A stretch of DNA of 64,000 nt from Streptomyces puniciscabiei (GTDB lineage: Bacteria; Actinomycetota; Actinomycetes; Streptomycetales; Streptomycetaceae). Positions 1 through 9,017 of the stretch are shown here, piece after piece. The stretch covers positions 5,932,001 through 5,996,000 of the forward strand of contig NZ_VFNX01000001.1 in the NCBI RefSeq assembly GCF_006715785.1. The letters run 5' to 3'. The stretch's first letter is position 1. Each line of letters starts with the position of its first letter. Below the pieces are notes generated by a model. That model was not told where the DNA came from, ran no database searches, and worked only from the letters and a program-made list of their open reading frames with translations. The translations under genes were made by a program, and so were the position numbers.

Positions 1-92
1 CCTGGCCCAGGGCGTGATCCCTTGTTGCCGGCCGGCATCGAGCAGCCCGTCCGGCGGTCCAGGACGAGGCCGTCCACGGCCGAAGCAGGGGT

Positions 93-113
93 CTGGGGGG
101 CGGCAGCCCCCAG
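93..113. repeat. Short GC palindrome before the left-end gene
   Basis: A 7-bp inverted repeat (CTGGGGG at 93-99, CCCCCAG at 107-113) with a 7-nt loop lies just past the 3' end of the minus-strand membrane-protein gene. It could act as that gene's terminator. It also resembles a GC palindrome that I know to be scattered through Streptomyces intergenic regions, so it may be a dispersed repeat. The rest of 1-158 shows no gene. Confidence 0.4.
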
Positions 114-158
114 GGACGGCACCCACCAGGCACCCGCAGCGGCCGGACCGCCGGAGGC

Positions 159-1865
159 CTACGCGTCGTAGAGGTCCGCCTTCTTCGGCAGCGGATCCTG
201 CACCTGCGTGCTGAGGAACGCCGACCGCGTGCCGAACTTCTCCGTGTCCACGCCGTTCTCCTCCAGCACCCTGATCGCCGCCGAGTGCACCACCCGCAGC
301 ACCGGCGTGGCCGCGCGCAGCGCGTCGTCGGCCATGAAGCGGTGCCGCCAGGGCTGGTCCGCCCAGGCGTGCCGCAGACCGAACGGCTCCGGCAGGACCA
401 GCGAGCCGCCGAGCCAGTTGAGCAGCGGCGGGTACCAGCTCAGCGGGGCCCGTGTCGCGAGCCGGACCACCTCGTCCGTGGTGACCAGCGGCAGCATGAT
501 CTTCCTGGTCTCCCACGGCTTGAGCGACTTGGCGACCTCCTTGCTCGGCGGCTCGGGCTTGGACGTGAACAGCGGGTTCACCGGTCCCAGCGCGTGCCCG
601 GTGACCTCGATGCGCAGCGTCTCGTGCAGCACCGTCACCGTGATCAGCATGGTGAGGACCAGCTGGCCGTCCCACAGCGTCCACTGCACGCCCAGGTAGT
701 GCCGGTCGCCGCTGCCGAACTGCTGCTTGTTGCAGATCTCCTGTATCGCGTGCGGTTTGACCTGGAAGGCCTCGACGTCGGTGCCCCCGGGCCGGGCCAC
801 CTCCGTGGCCTTCTCGCCGATCGGCGTGACGATCCAGTGCTTGATGGACGGCTTGGGGAAACCGCCGGTGTTCAGCGGGCCGCGCTCCAGCAGGGCGAGC
901 TGGTCGTGGATCGCGCGTACGACGTCCCAGCTGCGGAAGGGGTGGATCTCCCGGGTCGGGTCGGCGGGCACCAGATCCTCGGCGAGCTGCCAGGAACCCC
1001 AGCGGGTGCCCATGCCGAGTATGCCCTTGGGGCCGGCGTAGAAGACCGAGTTGGACTGCTGCTCGGCGCTCAGCCGGGCCAGCGACTGGCGCAGCTCCTC
1101 GGCCGCGGTCTGGCCGGGACCCCGCGGCACGGCCTCGGGCACCTTGGCGCCGACGCTGGTGCCCGACAGCAGGCCGCCCCAGCGGGCCCGCAGGTCCTTG
1201 GCCGTGCGCTCGCAGATCTGCTTGGCCCAGAACCAGCCGAGCACGGGGAGCACGACGCACCCCCGTGAGTACCACGCCCAGAATCCGCTGAACGGCATCT
1301 TGATCAGGAACAGAGCGGCGAGCAGACCGACACCCAGCAGCAGGGCGGTGCCGAGTGCACCCGCGCGCCTGTCCTCGCTCCTGGCGACGAACGTGCGCAG
1401 CTGGAAGACGAGCAGCCAGGCGATCAGCCCGGGCAGGAAGAGCACCCCGCACAGGACCGTCACCGCGGTCAGGCGGTTGTCGCGTTCCCGGCGGATGTTG
1501 TTGGCCGCGAGGCAGTGCTCGACGACGAACTGCGGCTCGGAGCCGAAGGACTGGATGAGCGGCTTGCGGTCGGGAGCGAGCATCCGGGCGACCACGGCCC
1601 GCGAGAACGCCTCACCGAGATTGGGCCGCAGCAGTGCGATCCTGCCGGGCTTGAGGGTCGACTGGTGCCACTCGTTGTCGGCCTTCTTGATCTCCTCCAG
1701 CGGGCTGTCCCGGTACGCCGCGGAGGCCAGCGCGGCGGTCGCCGCCTGACTCGCGTCGCCCGAGACGGGTACCTGTGGCCCGTCCCACTCCGTTCCCAAC
1801 GACATTCCCGCCCCCATCGCCGCCGGTGTCGCTCCTGCGGCCTTCCCGACTTCCTCGCTCCGCAC
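159..1865 (-). CDS. Three-TM membrane protein of unknown function
   Basis: 568 residues from the longest GTG start (1865); internal ATGs at 1817 and 1805 are also possible and no start has a convincing ribosome-binding site. Residues 1-130 are soluble and cytoplasmic in character. Three hydrophobic segments follow at about 132-156, 170-189 and 194-214, then about 350 mostly soluble residues ending in PKKADLYDA. I recognise no catalytic motif and no named family. It is a lone minus-strand gene next to an EF-G paralogue. Its likely promoter at 1961-1939 matches the actinobacterial DNA-damage consensus, so damage induction is inferred. The reading frame is well supported by codon bias; the function is unknown. 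Confidence 0.8.
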   Translation of the reverse strand: MRSEEVGKAAGATPAAMGAGMSLGTEWDGPQVPVSGDASQAATAALASAAYRDSPLEEIKKADNEWHQSTLKPGRIALLRPNLGEAFSRAVVARMLAPDRKPLIQSFGSEPQFVVEHCLAANNIRRERDNRLTAVTVLCGVLFLPGLIAWLLVFQLRTFVARSEDRRAGALGTALLLGVGLLAALFLIKMPFSGFWAWYSRGCVVLPVLGWFWAKQICERTAKDLRARWGGLLSGTSVGAKVPEAVPRGPGQTAAEELRQSLARLSAEQQSNSVFYAGPKGILGMGTRWGSWQLAEDLVPADPTREIHPFRSWDVVRAIHDQLALLERGPLNTGGFPKPSIKHWIVTPIGEKATEVARPGGTDVEAFQVKPHAIQEICNKQQFGSGDRHYLGVQWTLWDGQLVLTMLITVTVLHETLRIEVTGHALGPVNPLFTSKPEPPSKEVAKSLKPWETRKIMLPLVTTDEVVRLATRAPLSWYPPLLNWLGGSLVLPEPFGLRHAWADQPWRHRFMADDALRAATPVLRVVHSAAIRVLEENGVDTEKFGTRSAFLSTQVQDPLPKKADLYDA

Positions 1866-1938
1866 ACCTGTTGAACAGGCCGACGCGCCGATTACCCGTC
1901 ACAACCGGACGACTGCGGCACGACGCGATCAGGTGATC

Positions 1939-1961
1939 AGCGTATCCGCCGCCACCGACAA
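1939..1961 (-). promoter_or_regulatory. RecA-NDp/PafBC-type DNA-damage promoter
   Basis: Read on the minus strand: TTGTCGGTG (1961-1953), 8-nt spacer (1952-1945), TACGCT (1944-1939). This fits the known actinobacterial consensus tTGTCRgtg-N8-TAnnnT exactly. Transcription would start near 1932 and run into the membrane-protein gene starting at or below 1865. Confidence 0.6.
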
Positions 1962-2017
1962 CCGGCGGGCGGACGGCCGAAGCCGCCCGCCCGCGCACCC
2001 GGCTCGCGGGTGCCGAA

Positions 2018-4219
2018 CTATCCGTTCTCACCCGCCTGTTCGCGGATCCGCTCGGCGATCTGCGGCGGCATCGGCTCGTGCCGGGCGTAGGAGCGGTCGA
2101 ACCGTGCCGTGCCGTGCGACAGCGAGCGCAGGTCGACGGCGTACCTGCCGATCTCGAACTCGGGCACCTCCGCCTTGATCACGGTCCGCCCGGAACCCAC
2201 CTGTTCGGTGCCGAGCACCCGGCCGCGCCGGCTGGACAGGTCGCTCATGACGGCGCCCACATAGTCGTCGCCGACCAGCACGGACACCTCGGCCACCGGC
2301 TCCAGCAGATGGATCCGAGCGCCCGCCGCCGCCTCGCGCAGCGCGAGCGCGCCCGCGGTCTGGAAGGCGGCGTCGGAGGAGTCCACCGAGTGCGCCTTGC
2401 CGTCCAGCAGCGTGACCCGCACGTCCACCAGCGGGTATCCCGCGGCGACGCCCTTGGCGGCCTGTGCCCGTACGCCCTTCTCCACGGACGGGATGAACTG
2501 CCGCGGTACGGCGCCGCCGACCACCTTGTCCACGAACTCGATGCCCGAGCCGCCGGGCAGCGGCTCCACCTCGATCTCGCAGATGGCGTACTGCCCGTGC
2601 CCGCCGGACTGCTTCACATGCCGCCCGCGCCCGGTGGCCCTGTTCGCGAACGTCTCCCGCAGGGAGACCTTGTGCGGGACGACGTCGACCTGCACGCCGT
2701 AGCGGCTGCGCAGCCGCTCCAGGGCGACGTCCGCGTGCGCCTCGCCCAGGCACCACAGGACCACCTGGTGGGTGTCCTGGTTCTGCTCCAGACGCATGGT
2801 CGGATCCTCGGCCACCAGCCGGGCGAGGCCCTGCGAGAGCTTGTCCTCGTCGGCCTTGCTGTGCGCCTGGATGGCGAGCGGCAGCAGCGGGTCCGGCATC
2901 CGCCAGGGCTCCATCAGCAGCGGGTCGTCCTTCGCGGAGAGCGTGTCCCCGGTCTCGGCCCGGCCGAGCTTGGCCACGCACACCAGGTCGCCGGCGACGG
3001 CGTGCGTCACCGGGCGCTGCTGCTTGCCGAACGGCATGGACAGGGCGCCGACCTTCTCGTCGACGTCGTGGTCCTCGTGGCCGCGGTCGGCGAGCCCGTG
3101 CCCGGAGACGTGCACCGTCTGGTCGGGGCGCAGGGTGCCGGAGAAGACGCGCACCAGGGAGACGCGGCCGACGTAGGGGTCGGAGGAGGTCTTGACGACC
3201 TCGGCGACCAGCGGGCCGCCGGTGTCGCACGGCTTCAGCTCGCGCGGCTTGCCGTCGATGGTGGTGACCTCGGGCAGCGGGTGCTCGAACGGGGTCGGGA
3301 ACCCGCCCGTGACCAGCTCCAGCAACTCGACCGTGCCGAGCCCCTGTTTGGCGCCCTCGGCGGCTGGGGCGGCCGCCAGGACGGGGAAGAACGAGCCGCG
3401 GGCGACGGCCCGCTCCAGGTCCTGGATCAGCGTCTTGACGTCGACCTGCTCACCGCCGAGATAGCGGTCCATGAGGGTCTCGTCCTCGCTCTCGGCGATG
3501 ATCCCCTCGATGAGCCGGTTACGGGCCTCCTCGATGTCCGGCAGCTGGTCCTCGCCGGGCTCGGACTCCTTGCGCTCCCCGGTCGAGTAGTCGAACAGCT
3601 TCTGCGAGAGCAGCCCGATCAGCCCGGTCACGGGCGCGTGCCCGTCGGGACCCTCGGGACCGCGCAGCGGCAGATACAGCGGCAGCACCGCGTCGGGGTC
3701 GTCGCCGCCGAAGGCCTCCGCGCAGATCCGGGTCATCTCCTCGAAGTCCGCGCGCGCGGCCTCCAGGTGCGTGATCACGATCGCGCGGGGCATGCCGACG
3801 GCCGCGCACTCCTCCCACACCATCCGGGTGGAGCCGTCCACGCCGTCCGAGGCCGAGACGACGAAGAGGGCCGCGTCCGCGGCGCGCAGACCGGCCCTGA
3901 GCTCCCCGACGAAGTCGGCGTATCCGGGGGTGTCGAGCAGGTTGATCTTGATGCCGTCCCATTCGACCGGCACCAGGGACAGCTGTACGGAGCGCTGCTG
4001 CCGGTGCTCGATCTCGTCGTAGTCCGAGACGGTGCCGCCGTCCTCCTTCCGGCCCGCCCGGTTCACCGCCCCCGCGGCCAGCGCGAGGGCCTCCACCAGA
4101 GTCGTCTTGCCCGAACCGGAGTGGCCGACCAGCACCACGTTCCGTACGGATGCGGGCTGGTCGGCCTCCAGAGCCCTGCCGGCGGCCCCGGGGTGGTGCG
4201 TCTGAGTCTTGTCGCCCAT
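2018..4219 (-). CDS. EF-G-like translational GTPase (EF-G2 type)
   Basis: 733 residues from ATG 4219, which has a GGGAGG-type ribosome-binding site; the longer frame upstream is dropped. The order is that of elongation factor G: G domain with P-loop GHSGSGKTT (32-40) and G3 DTPGYADF (96-103), then domains II-V. The G4 motif, normally NKxD, reads THLE (150-153). The family is the EF-G2-like paralogue seen in actinobacteria alongside true EF-G, which is encoded with rpsL elsewhere. Mycobacterial EF-G2 is reported to bind GTP but to lack ribosome-dependent GTPase activity, so canonical translocase activity should not be assumed. It stands alone, divergent from pgsA. Confidence 0.88.
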   Translation of the reverse strand: MGDKTQTHHPGAAGRALEADQPASVRNVVLVGHSGSGKTTLVEALALAAGAVNRAGRKEDGGTVSDYDEIEHRQQRSVQLSLVPVEWDGIKINLLDTPGYADFVGELRAGLRAADAALFVVSASDGVDGSTRMVWEECAAVGMPRAIVITHLEAARADFEEMTRICAEAFGGDDPDAVLPLYLPLRGPEGPDGHAPVTGLIGLLSQKLFDYSTGERKESEPGEDQLPDIEEARNRLIEGIIAESEDETLMDRYLGGEQVDVKTLIQDLERAVARGSFFPVLAAAPAAEGAKQGLGTVELLELVTGGFPTPFEHPLPEVTTIDGKPRELKPCDTGGPLVAEVVKTSSDPYVGRVSLVRVFSGTLRPDQTVHVSGHGLADRGHEDHDVDEKVGALSMPFGKQQRPVTHAVAGDLVCVAKLGRAETGDTLSAKDDPLLMEPWRMPDPLLPLAIQAHSKADEDKLSQGLARLVAEDPTMRLEQNQDTHQVVLWCLGEAHADVALERLRSRYGVQVDVVPHKVSLRETFANRATGRGRHVKQSGGHGQYAICEIEVEPLPGGSGIEFVDKVVGGAVPRQFIPSVEKGVRAQAAKGVAAGYPLVDVRVTLLDGKAHSVDSSDAAFQTAGALALREAAAGARIHLLEPVAEVSVLVGDDYVGAVMSDLSSRRGRVLGTEQVGSGRTVIKAEVPEFEIGRYAVDLRSLSHGTARFDRSYARHEPMPPQIAERIREQAGENG

Positions 4220-4457
4220 GATCCTGCCTCCCGTGCACGGTGAGGTCACTGTGGGCGCGGACACGCGGGACCCGCGTGCACTGGCGGCTCCGGCGACGCC
4301 CGCGGTTATTCGAGCTTTCCACTCCCGTCACGCTGCGTCCATACGAACGACAGCCGCGGCCGCCGATCGCGCCGCCGCGCGCCCCGTGCACGGCGGCGCG
4401 CGCCGGTTCACGCCATGGGCCGCGGGTGCCCGCCCGCCACGCGCACACGCGCGTGGC

Positions 4458-4463
4458 TACGAT
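4458..4463 (+). promoter_or_regulatory. Probable -10 element for the pgsA operon
   Basis: TACGAT fits TANNNT and would start transcription near 4470, about 47 nt before the ATG at 4517. No clear -35 is visible. The 297-bp gap shared with the EF-G-like gene holds nothing else I can name. Confidence 0.35.
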
Positions 4464-4516
4464 GGGCCAGCCGGAGGCCACCAGGGGCCGCGGCGACACC
4501 GACCGTCGGGAAGGCC

Positions 4517-5185
4517 ATGCTGAACAAGTACGCGCGTGCATTCTTCACGCGTGTCCTCACACCGTTCGCCGCGTTTCTCATCCGCCGGGGCGTGAGCCCC
4601 GACACGGTCACGCTCATCGGCACGGCCGGTGTGGTCGCGGGCGCGCTGGTCTTCTACCCCCGGGGCGAGTTCTTCTGGGGCACGGTCGTGATCACCCTGT
4701 TCGTCTTCTCCGACCTGGTCGACGGCAACATGGCCCGCCAGCTGGGCCGCTCCAGCCGCTGGGGCGCCTTCCTGGACTCCACCCTCGACCGGGTCGCCGA
4801 CGGCGCCATCTTCGGCGGCTTCGCGCTCTGGTACGCCGGCAACGGAAACAACAACGCGCTGTGCGCCGTCTCGATCTTCTGCCTGGCCAGCGGCCAGGTG
4901 GTGTCGTACACCAAGGCGCGCGGCGAGTCGATCGGGCTGCCGGTCGCCGTCAACGGCCTGGTCGAACGCGCCGAACGGCTGGTGATCTCGCTGGTCGCGG
5001 CCGGTTTCGCGGGCCTGCACAAGTTCGGTGTGCCCGGCATCCAGTGGCTGCTGCCGATCGCCCTGTGGATCGTGGCCGTCGGCAGCCTCGTCACGCTGGT
5101 CCAGCGCGTCGTCACCGTCCGCCGCGAGTCCGCCGAGGCCGAGGCCGAAGCGGCCCGGCAGAGCCCCAGTGAGGCCGCGAAATGA
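4517..5185 (+). CDS. pgsA: Phosphatidylinositol phosphate synthase (CDP-alcohol phosphotransferase)
   Basis: Transfers a phosphatidyl group from CDP-diacylglycerol to inositol phosphate at the inner membrane, the first step to phosphatidylinositol and its mannosides. 222 residues. ATG 4517 is chosen because GGGAAGG sits just upstream; an in-frame ATG at 4415 adds 34 residues without family resemblance. The CDP-alcohol phosphotransferase signature is complete: D66, D69, G70, A73, R74, G83, D87 and D91. Several TM helices flank it. The stop overlaps the next start by 4 bp (ATGA) and the two genes after it continue the pathway. Mycobacteria have the same order, which is why inositol phosphate rather than glycerol phosphate is preferred as substrate. 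Confidence 0.9.
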   Translation: MLNKYARAFFTRVLTPFAAFLIRRGVSPDTVTLIGTAGVVAGALVFYPRGEFFWGTVVITLFVFSDLVDGNMARQLGRSSRWGAFLDSTLDRVADGAIFGGFALWYAGNGNNNALCAVSIFCLASGQVVSYTKARGESIGLPVAVNGLVERAERLVISLVAAGFAGLHKFGVPGIQWLLPIALWIVAVGSLVTLVQRVVTVRRESAEAEAEAARQSPSEAAK

Positions 5186-6090
5186 GCGCCGGCGAACGGC
5201 TCACCGACGCGCTGTACGGGCTCGGCTGGAGCACCGTCAAGAAGCTCCCGGAACCCGTCGCGGTCCGTCTCGGCCAGTCCATCGCCGACCTCGCCTGGAA
5301 GCAGCGGGGCAAGGGCGTACAGCGCCTGGAATCCAACTACGCGCGCGTGCTGCCCGACGCCGGCCCGGAGCGGCTGCGCGAGCTGTCCCGCGCGGGCATG
5401 CGGTCGTACCTGCGCTACTGGATGGAGTCCTTCCGGCTGCCCGCCTGGAGCCGCGAGCGCGTGAAGTCGGGCTTCGACCCCAAGGACATACATTTCCTGA
5501 CCGACGGGCTGGCCGCCGGCGGGGGTGTGATCCTCGCGCTGCCGCACATGGCCAACTACGACCTGGCCGGCGCCTGGGTCACCACCAAGCTCCAGACGCC
5601 GTTCACGACGGTCGCCGAGCGCCTGAAGCCCGAGACGCTGTACGACCGTTTCGTCGCCTACCGCGAGGGCCTCGGCATGGAGGTCCTGCCGCACAGCGGC
5701 GGCTCCGCCTTCGGCACCCTGGCCCGCAGGCTGCGCGACGGCGGCCTGGTCTGCCTGGTCGCCGACCGGGACCTGTCCGCCTCCGGCGTCGAGGTCGACT
5801 TCTTCGGCGAGAAGACCCGGATGCCCGCGGGCCCGGCCCTGCTCGCCCAGCAGACCGGCGCGCTGCTGCTCCCGGTCACGCTCTGGTACGACGACTCGCC
5901 CGTCATGCAGGGCCGTGTGCATCCCCCGGTCGAGGTACCCGAGTCAGGTACCCGGGCGGAGAAGACGTCTGTCATGACACAGGCGCTGGCCGACGCCTTC
6001 GCCACCGGGATCGCCGACCATCCGGAGGACTGGCACATGCTGCAGCGGCTGTGGCTCGCCGACCTCGACCCCGCGAAGGGACCCTCGTGA
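5182..6090 (+). CDS. Phosphatidylinositol mannoside acyltransferase
   Basis: 302 residues of the LpxL/HtrB-like lysophospholipid acyltransferase family, corresponding to mycobacterial PatA. The catalytic HX4D motif is at H122-D127 (PHMANYD), and the region VDFFGEKTRMPAGPALLA further on matches the second conserved block. It is expected to acylate the mannose of phosphatidylinositol mannoside on the cytoplasmic face of the membrane. It overlaps the synthase by 4 bp (ATGA) and the mannosyltransferase by 4 bp (GTGA), so translational coupling is likely. Older annotations call this family lipid A biosynthesis acyltransferase; Streptomyces has no lipid A. Confidence 0.88.
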   Translation: MSAGERLTDALYGLGWSTVKKLPEPVAVRLGQSIADLAWKQRGKGVQRLESNYARVLPDAGPERLRELSRAGMRSYLRYWMESFRLPAWSRERVKSGFDPKDIHFLTDGLAAGGGVILALPHMANYDLAGAWVTTKLQTPFTTVAERLKPETLYDRFVAYREGLGMEVLPHSGGSAFGTLARRLRDGGLVCLVADRDLSASGVEVDFFGEKTRMPAGPALLAQQTGALLLPVTLWYDDSPVMQGRVHPPVEVPESGTRAEKTSVMTQALADAFATGIADHPEDWHMLQRLWLADLDPAKGPS

Positions 6091-7250
6091 GAATCGGGAT
6101 CGTCTGCCCGTACTCCTGGGACGTGCCCGGCGGCGTCCAGTTCCACATCCGCGACCTCGCCGAGTACTTCCTCCGGCTCGGCCACGACGTCTCCGTGCTC
6201 GCCCCGGCCGACGACGACACCCCGCTGCCGCCGTACGTCGTCTCGGCCGGCCGCGCCGTCCCGGTGCCCTACAACGGCTCGGTGGCCCGCCTGAACTTCG
6301 GCTTCCTGTCGGCCGCGCGGGTGCGGCGCTGGCTGCACGAGGGCGCCTTCGACGTGGTCCACATCCACGAGCCGACCTCGCCCTCGCTGGGCCTGCTGAC
6401 CTGCTGGGCGGCCTCCGGCCCGATCGTGGCCACCTTCCACACCTCCAACCCCCGCTCGCGCGCGATGATCGCCGCGTACGCCATCCTGCAGGCGGCCCTG
6501 GAGAAGATCAGCGCCCGGATCGCGGTCAGCGAGTACGCCCGCCGGACGCTGGTCGAACACCTCGGCGGGGACGCGGTGGTCATCCCCAACGGCGTCGACG
6601 TGGACTTCTTCGCCAAGGCCGAGCCGAAGCCCCAGTGGCAGGGCGACACCATCGGGTTCATCGGCCGCATCGACGAGCCCCGCAAGGGCCTGCCGGTCCT
6701 GATGGAGGCCCTGCCGAAGATCCTGGACGCCCGCCCGCAGACCCGTCTTCTGGTCGCCGGCCGGGGCGACGAGGAGGCGGCCGTCGAGGACCTGCCGAAG
6801 GAGCTGCGCTCACGCGTCGAGTTCCTCGGCATGATCAGCGACGAGGACAAGGCACGCCTGCTGCGCAGCGTCGACCTGTACGTCGCGCCCAACACCGGCG
6901 GCGAGAGCTTCGGCATCATCCTGGTCGAGGCGATGTCCGCGGGCGCGCCCGTGCTCGCCTCCGACCTCGACGCCTTCGTGCAGGTCCTCGACCAGGGCGA
7001 GGCGGGCGAGGTCTTCGCCAACGAGAACGCCGATGCCCTCGCCACGGCCGCCGTACGGCTTCTGGCGGACCCGGCCCGCCGCACCGAACTGCGCGAACGC
7101 GGCAGCGCCCATGTCCGGCGGTTCGACTGGTCGACGGTCGGCGCCGACATCCTGTCCGTCTACGAGACCGTGACGACCGGCGCGGCGGCGGTCGCGGCGG
7201 ACGAACGAACGACGGGCCTGCGTGCCCGCTTCGGCCTCGCCCGGGACTGA
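6087..7250 (+). CDS. pimA: Phosphatidylinositol alpha-mannosyltransferase (GT4)
   Basis: 387 residues from GTG 6087, overlapping the acyltransferase stop (GTGA). It begins with the GT-B Rossmann start RIGIVCPYSWDVPGGVQ and carries the GT4 acceptor and donor motifs, including the EX7E-type GESFGIILVEAM. It should transfer mannose from GDP-mannose to phosphatidylinositol at the cytoplasmic membrane, giving PIM1. The operon position after pgsA and the acyltransferase supports PimA over other GT4 enzymes. The gene is followed at once by the repeat tract at 7251. Confidence 0.88.
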   Translation: MRIGIVCPYSWDVPGGVQFHIRDLAEYFLRLGHDVSVLAPADDDTPLPPYVVSAGRAVPVPYNGSVARLNFGFLSAARVRRWLHEGAFDVVHIHEPTSPSLGLLTCWAASGPIVATFHTSNPRSRAMIAAYAILQAALEKISARIAVSEYARRTLVEHLGGDAVVIPNGVDVDFFAKAEPKPQWQGDTIGFIGRIDEPRKGLPVLMEALPKILDARPQTRLLVAGRGDEEAAVEDLPKELRSRVEFLGMISDEDKARLLRSVDLYVAPNTGGESFGIILVEAMSAGAPVLASDLDAFVQVLDQGEAGEVFANENADALATAAVRLLADPARRTELRERGSAHVRRFDWSTVGADILSVYETVTTGAAAVAADERTTGLRARFGLARD

Positions 7251-8040
7251 CCCCGCGGCGCGTGCCGGGTCGGCCCGGGCCTGAGGCTGCGGCGCGGGTC
7301 GGGTCGGCTCGGGCCTGAGGCTGTGGCGCGGGTCGGTGCGGCGCGTGGCTGGGGCTGTGGGCGTGGGGTTGGCGGTCCGTGGCTTGGGTTGTGGGCGCAG
7401 GGTCGGGCCGGTTCGGGACCGGGGCCGCGGACGGTCCGCAGCTTGGGCTGTGGGCGTGGGGTCGGGCGGCTCCGTGGCTTGGGCTGGGGCGCGGTCAGGC
7501 GGGTACGGAACCGAGGCCGCGGGCGTGGTTGGGGGCTTGGGCCGCGGGCGTGGGCTGCGTAGGGCCGGGACTGAGGCTGTGGCGCGGTTCGAGCTGGCTC
7601 GGGACTGAGGCGCCGTGCGGTCCGGCCGGCGCGGGACTGAGGCTGTGGCGCGGGTCGGTGCGGCGCGTGGCTGGGGCTGTGGGCGTGGGGTCGGGCCGGT
7701 TCGGGACCGAGGCCGGGGGCGTGGTTCGGGCGGGTCCGGGGCTTGGGCTGTGGGCGTGGGGTGGCCTCGTTCGGGACCGAGGATGTGGGCGCGGTTGGAG
7801 GCCTGGGCTGTGGGCGTGGGTCGGGCAGGGCCGGGACTGAGGCTGCGGCGCGGTTCAGGCGGGCCCGGGACTGAGGCTGCGGCGCGGGTCGGTCCGGCGC
7901 GTGGCTGGGGCTGTGGGCGCGGGGTTGGCGGTCCGTGGCTTGGGTTGTGGGCACGGTACGGACGGGTGCGGGACTCGGGCCGTCGGCGCGGGTCCGGTCG
8001 GTCCGGGGCGGCGGTTGTGTGCGACCGGGGCCCCGCGCGC
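7251..8040. repeat. Degenerate GC-rich repeat tract between pimA and the next gene
   Basis: About 790 bp with no credible gene. It consists of shuffled, diverged copies of a few G-rich modules such as GGGACTGAGGCTGYGGCGCG, GCGTGGCTGGGGCTGTGGGC and TTCGGGACCGAGG. The two longest matching copies are 7311-7396 and 7867-7952, 86 bp with about four differences; a third, partial copy starts near 7631. The plus strand is G-rich and the minus strand C-rich. Lack of stop codons leaves several frames open on both strands, but their products are low-complexity Gly/Arg or Pro/Arg strings. 8041-8347 is GC-rich unique sequence in which I see nothing. Confidence 0.85.
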
Positions 8041-8347
8041 TCCATGTCGGCCGACCGCCGCCTGTGCCTTTGCCTGCGAGAACCAGGGCGGCGCAGATGC
8101 TCCGCACGGGTCCGAGTGCCGGTCCCTCCACGGGCCCGCGTCCCCCCGAACGCGGGGCAGCCTCGACCACGGGCGGCCCGGCGCGGCCCCGGTCTCGGCT
8201 CGTGGCCCTTCGGCGCACCGCAGGTGCAGACCCGCGATCGGCCCGAACCACCCGCAGCGTGGCGTCCGAGGCCAGGCCGCGTCGACCCGGCCGACGGCGG
8301 CCGTAGCCGGTGTGGGATCGCCAGGAGGGGCGGGTTCCGGCAGCCGA

Positions 8348-8360
8348 TAGCCTTCCGGCG
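8348..8360 (+). promoter_or_regulatory. -10 element giving a probable leaderless mRNA
   Basis: TAGCCT at 8348-8353 lies 6 nt before the GTG at 8360, and no ribosome-binding site is present. This is the spacing of a leaderless actinobacterial transcript whose 5' end is the start codon. Confidence 0.5.
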
Positions 8361-8902
8361 TGACCGCAACCCTCATCTGGATCCTTGTCGCGCTCGTCGC
8401 GATCGGCGTGTACCTGAGCTGGACGGCCGGGCGGCTGGACCGGCTGCACGTGCGGATGGACGCCGCGCGCGCCGCGCTCGACGCGCAGCTGCTGCGCCGG
8501 GCCTCCGTCGCGCAGGAACTGGCCACCTCGGGCGTGCTGGACCCGGCCGCCTCGATCGTGCTGTACGAGGCCGCGCACGCCGCCCGGCAGGCGGAGGAGG
8601 AGCAGCGGGAGGTCGCCGAGAGCGAGCTGAGCCAGGCGCTGCGCGCGGTCTTCGAGGACCCGGGCCAGGTGGAGGCCGTACGCGAGGCCCCTGGGGGCGA
8701 CGAAGCGGCCCGTGAGCTGGCCGAGGCCGTCCGCAGGGTCCCGATGGCCCGCCGCTTCCACAACGACGCCGTGGGAGCCGCCCGCAGGCTCCGCGAACAC
8801 CGCAAGGTCCGCTGGTTCCGGCTGGCCGGCCACGCCCCGTTCCCGCTGGCCTTCGAGATGGACGACGAGCCGCCGGCCGCCCTGGTCGAGCGGGTCTCCT
8901 GA
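8360..8902 (+). CDS. Membrane-anchored coiled-coil protein, LemA-like
   Basis: 180 residues. Residues 5-22 form an N-terminal TM anchor, followed by long Ala/Glu/Arg-rich amphipathic helices (about 28-155) that look like a LemA-type helical bundle, then a short tail ending [11 protein letters not shown] cannot assign a biochemical role. It sits between the PIM genes and pdxS, and a small membrane protein occupies the same neighbourhood in other actinobacteria. The GTG start is supported by the leaderless -10 at 8348. Confidence 0.75.
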   Translation: MTATLIWILVALVAIGVYLSWTAGRLDRLHVRMDAARAALDAQLLRRASVAQELATSGVLDPAASIVLYEAAHAARQAEEEQREVAESELSQALRAVFEDPGQVEAVREAPGGDEAARELAEAVRRVPMARRFHNDAVGAARRLREHRKVRWFRLAGHAPFPLAFEMDDEPPAALVERVS

Positions 8903-9017
8903 GGCCCGGGTCGGCGAAAAGGATCCACCGGCTTGCCATTGGCCCTTGCTGTGGCCTGCTCCACTGACGTTTCCTCGTCGGTGCAGCAAACCCTCTTTCC
9001 CATCAGTGAGGTCACCC

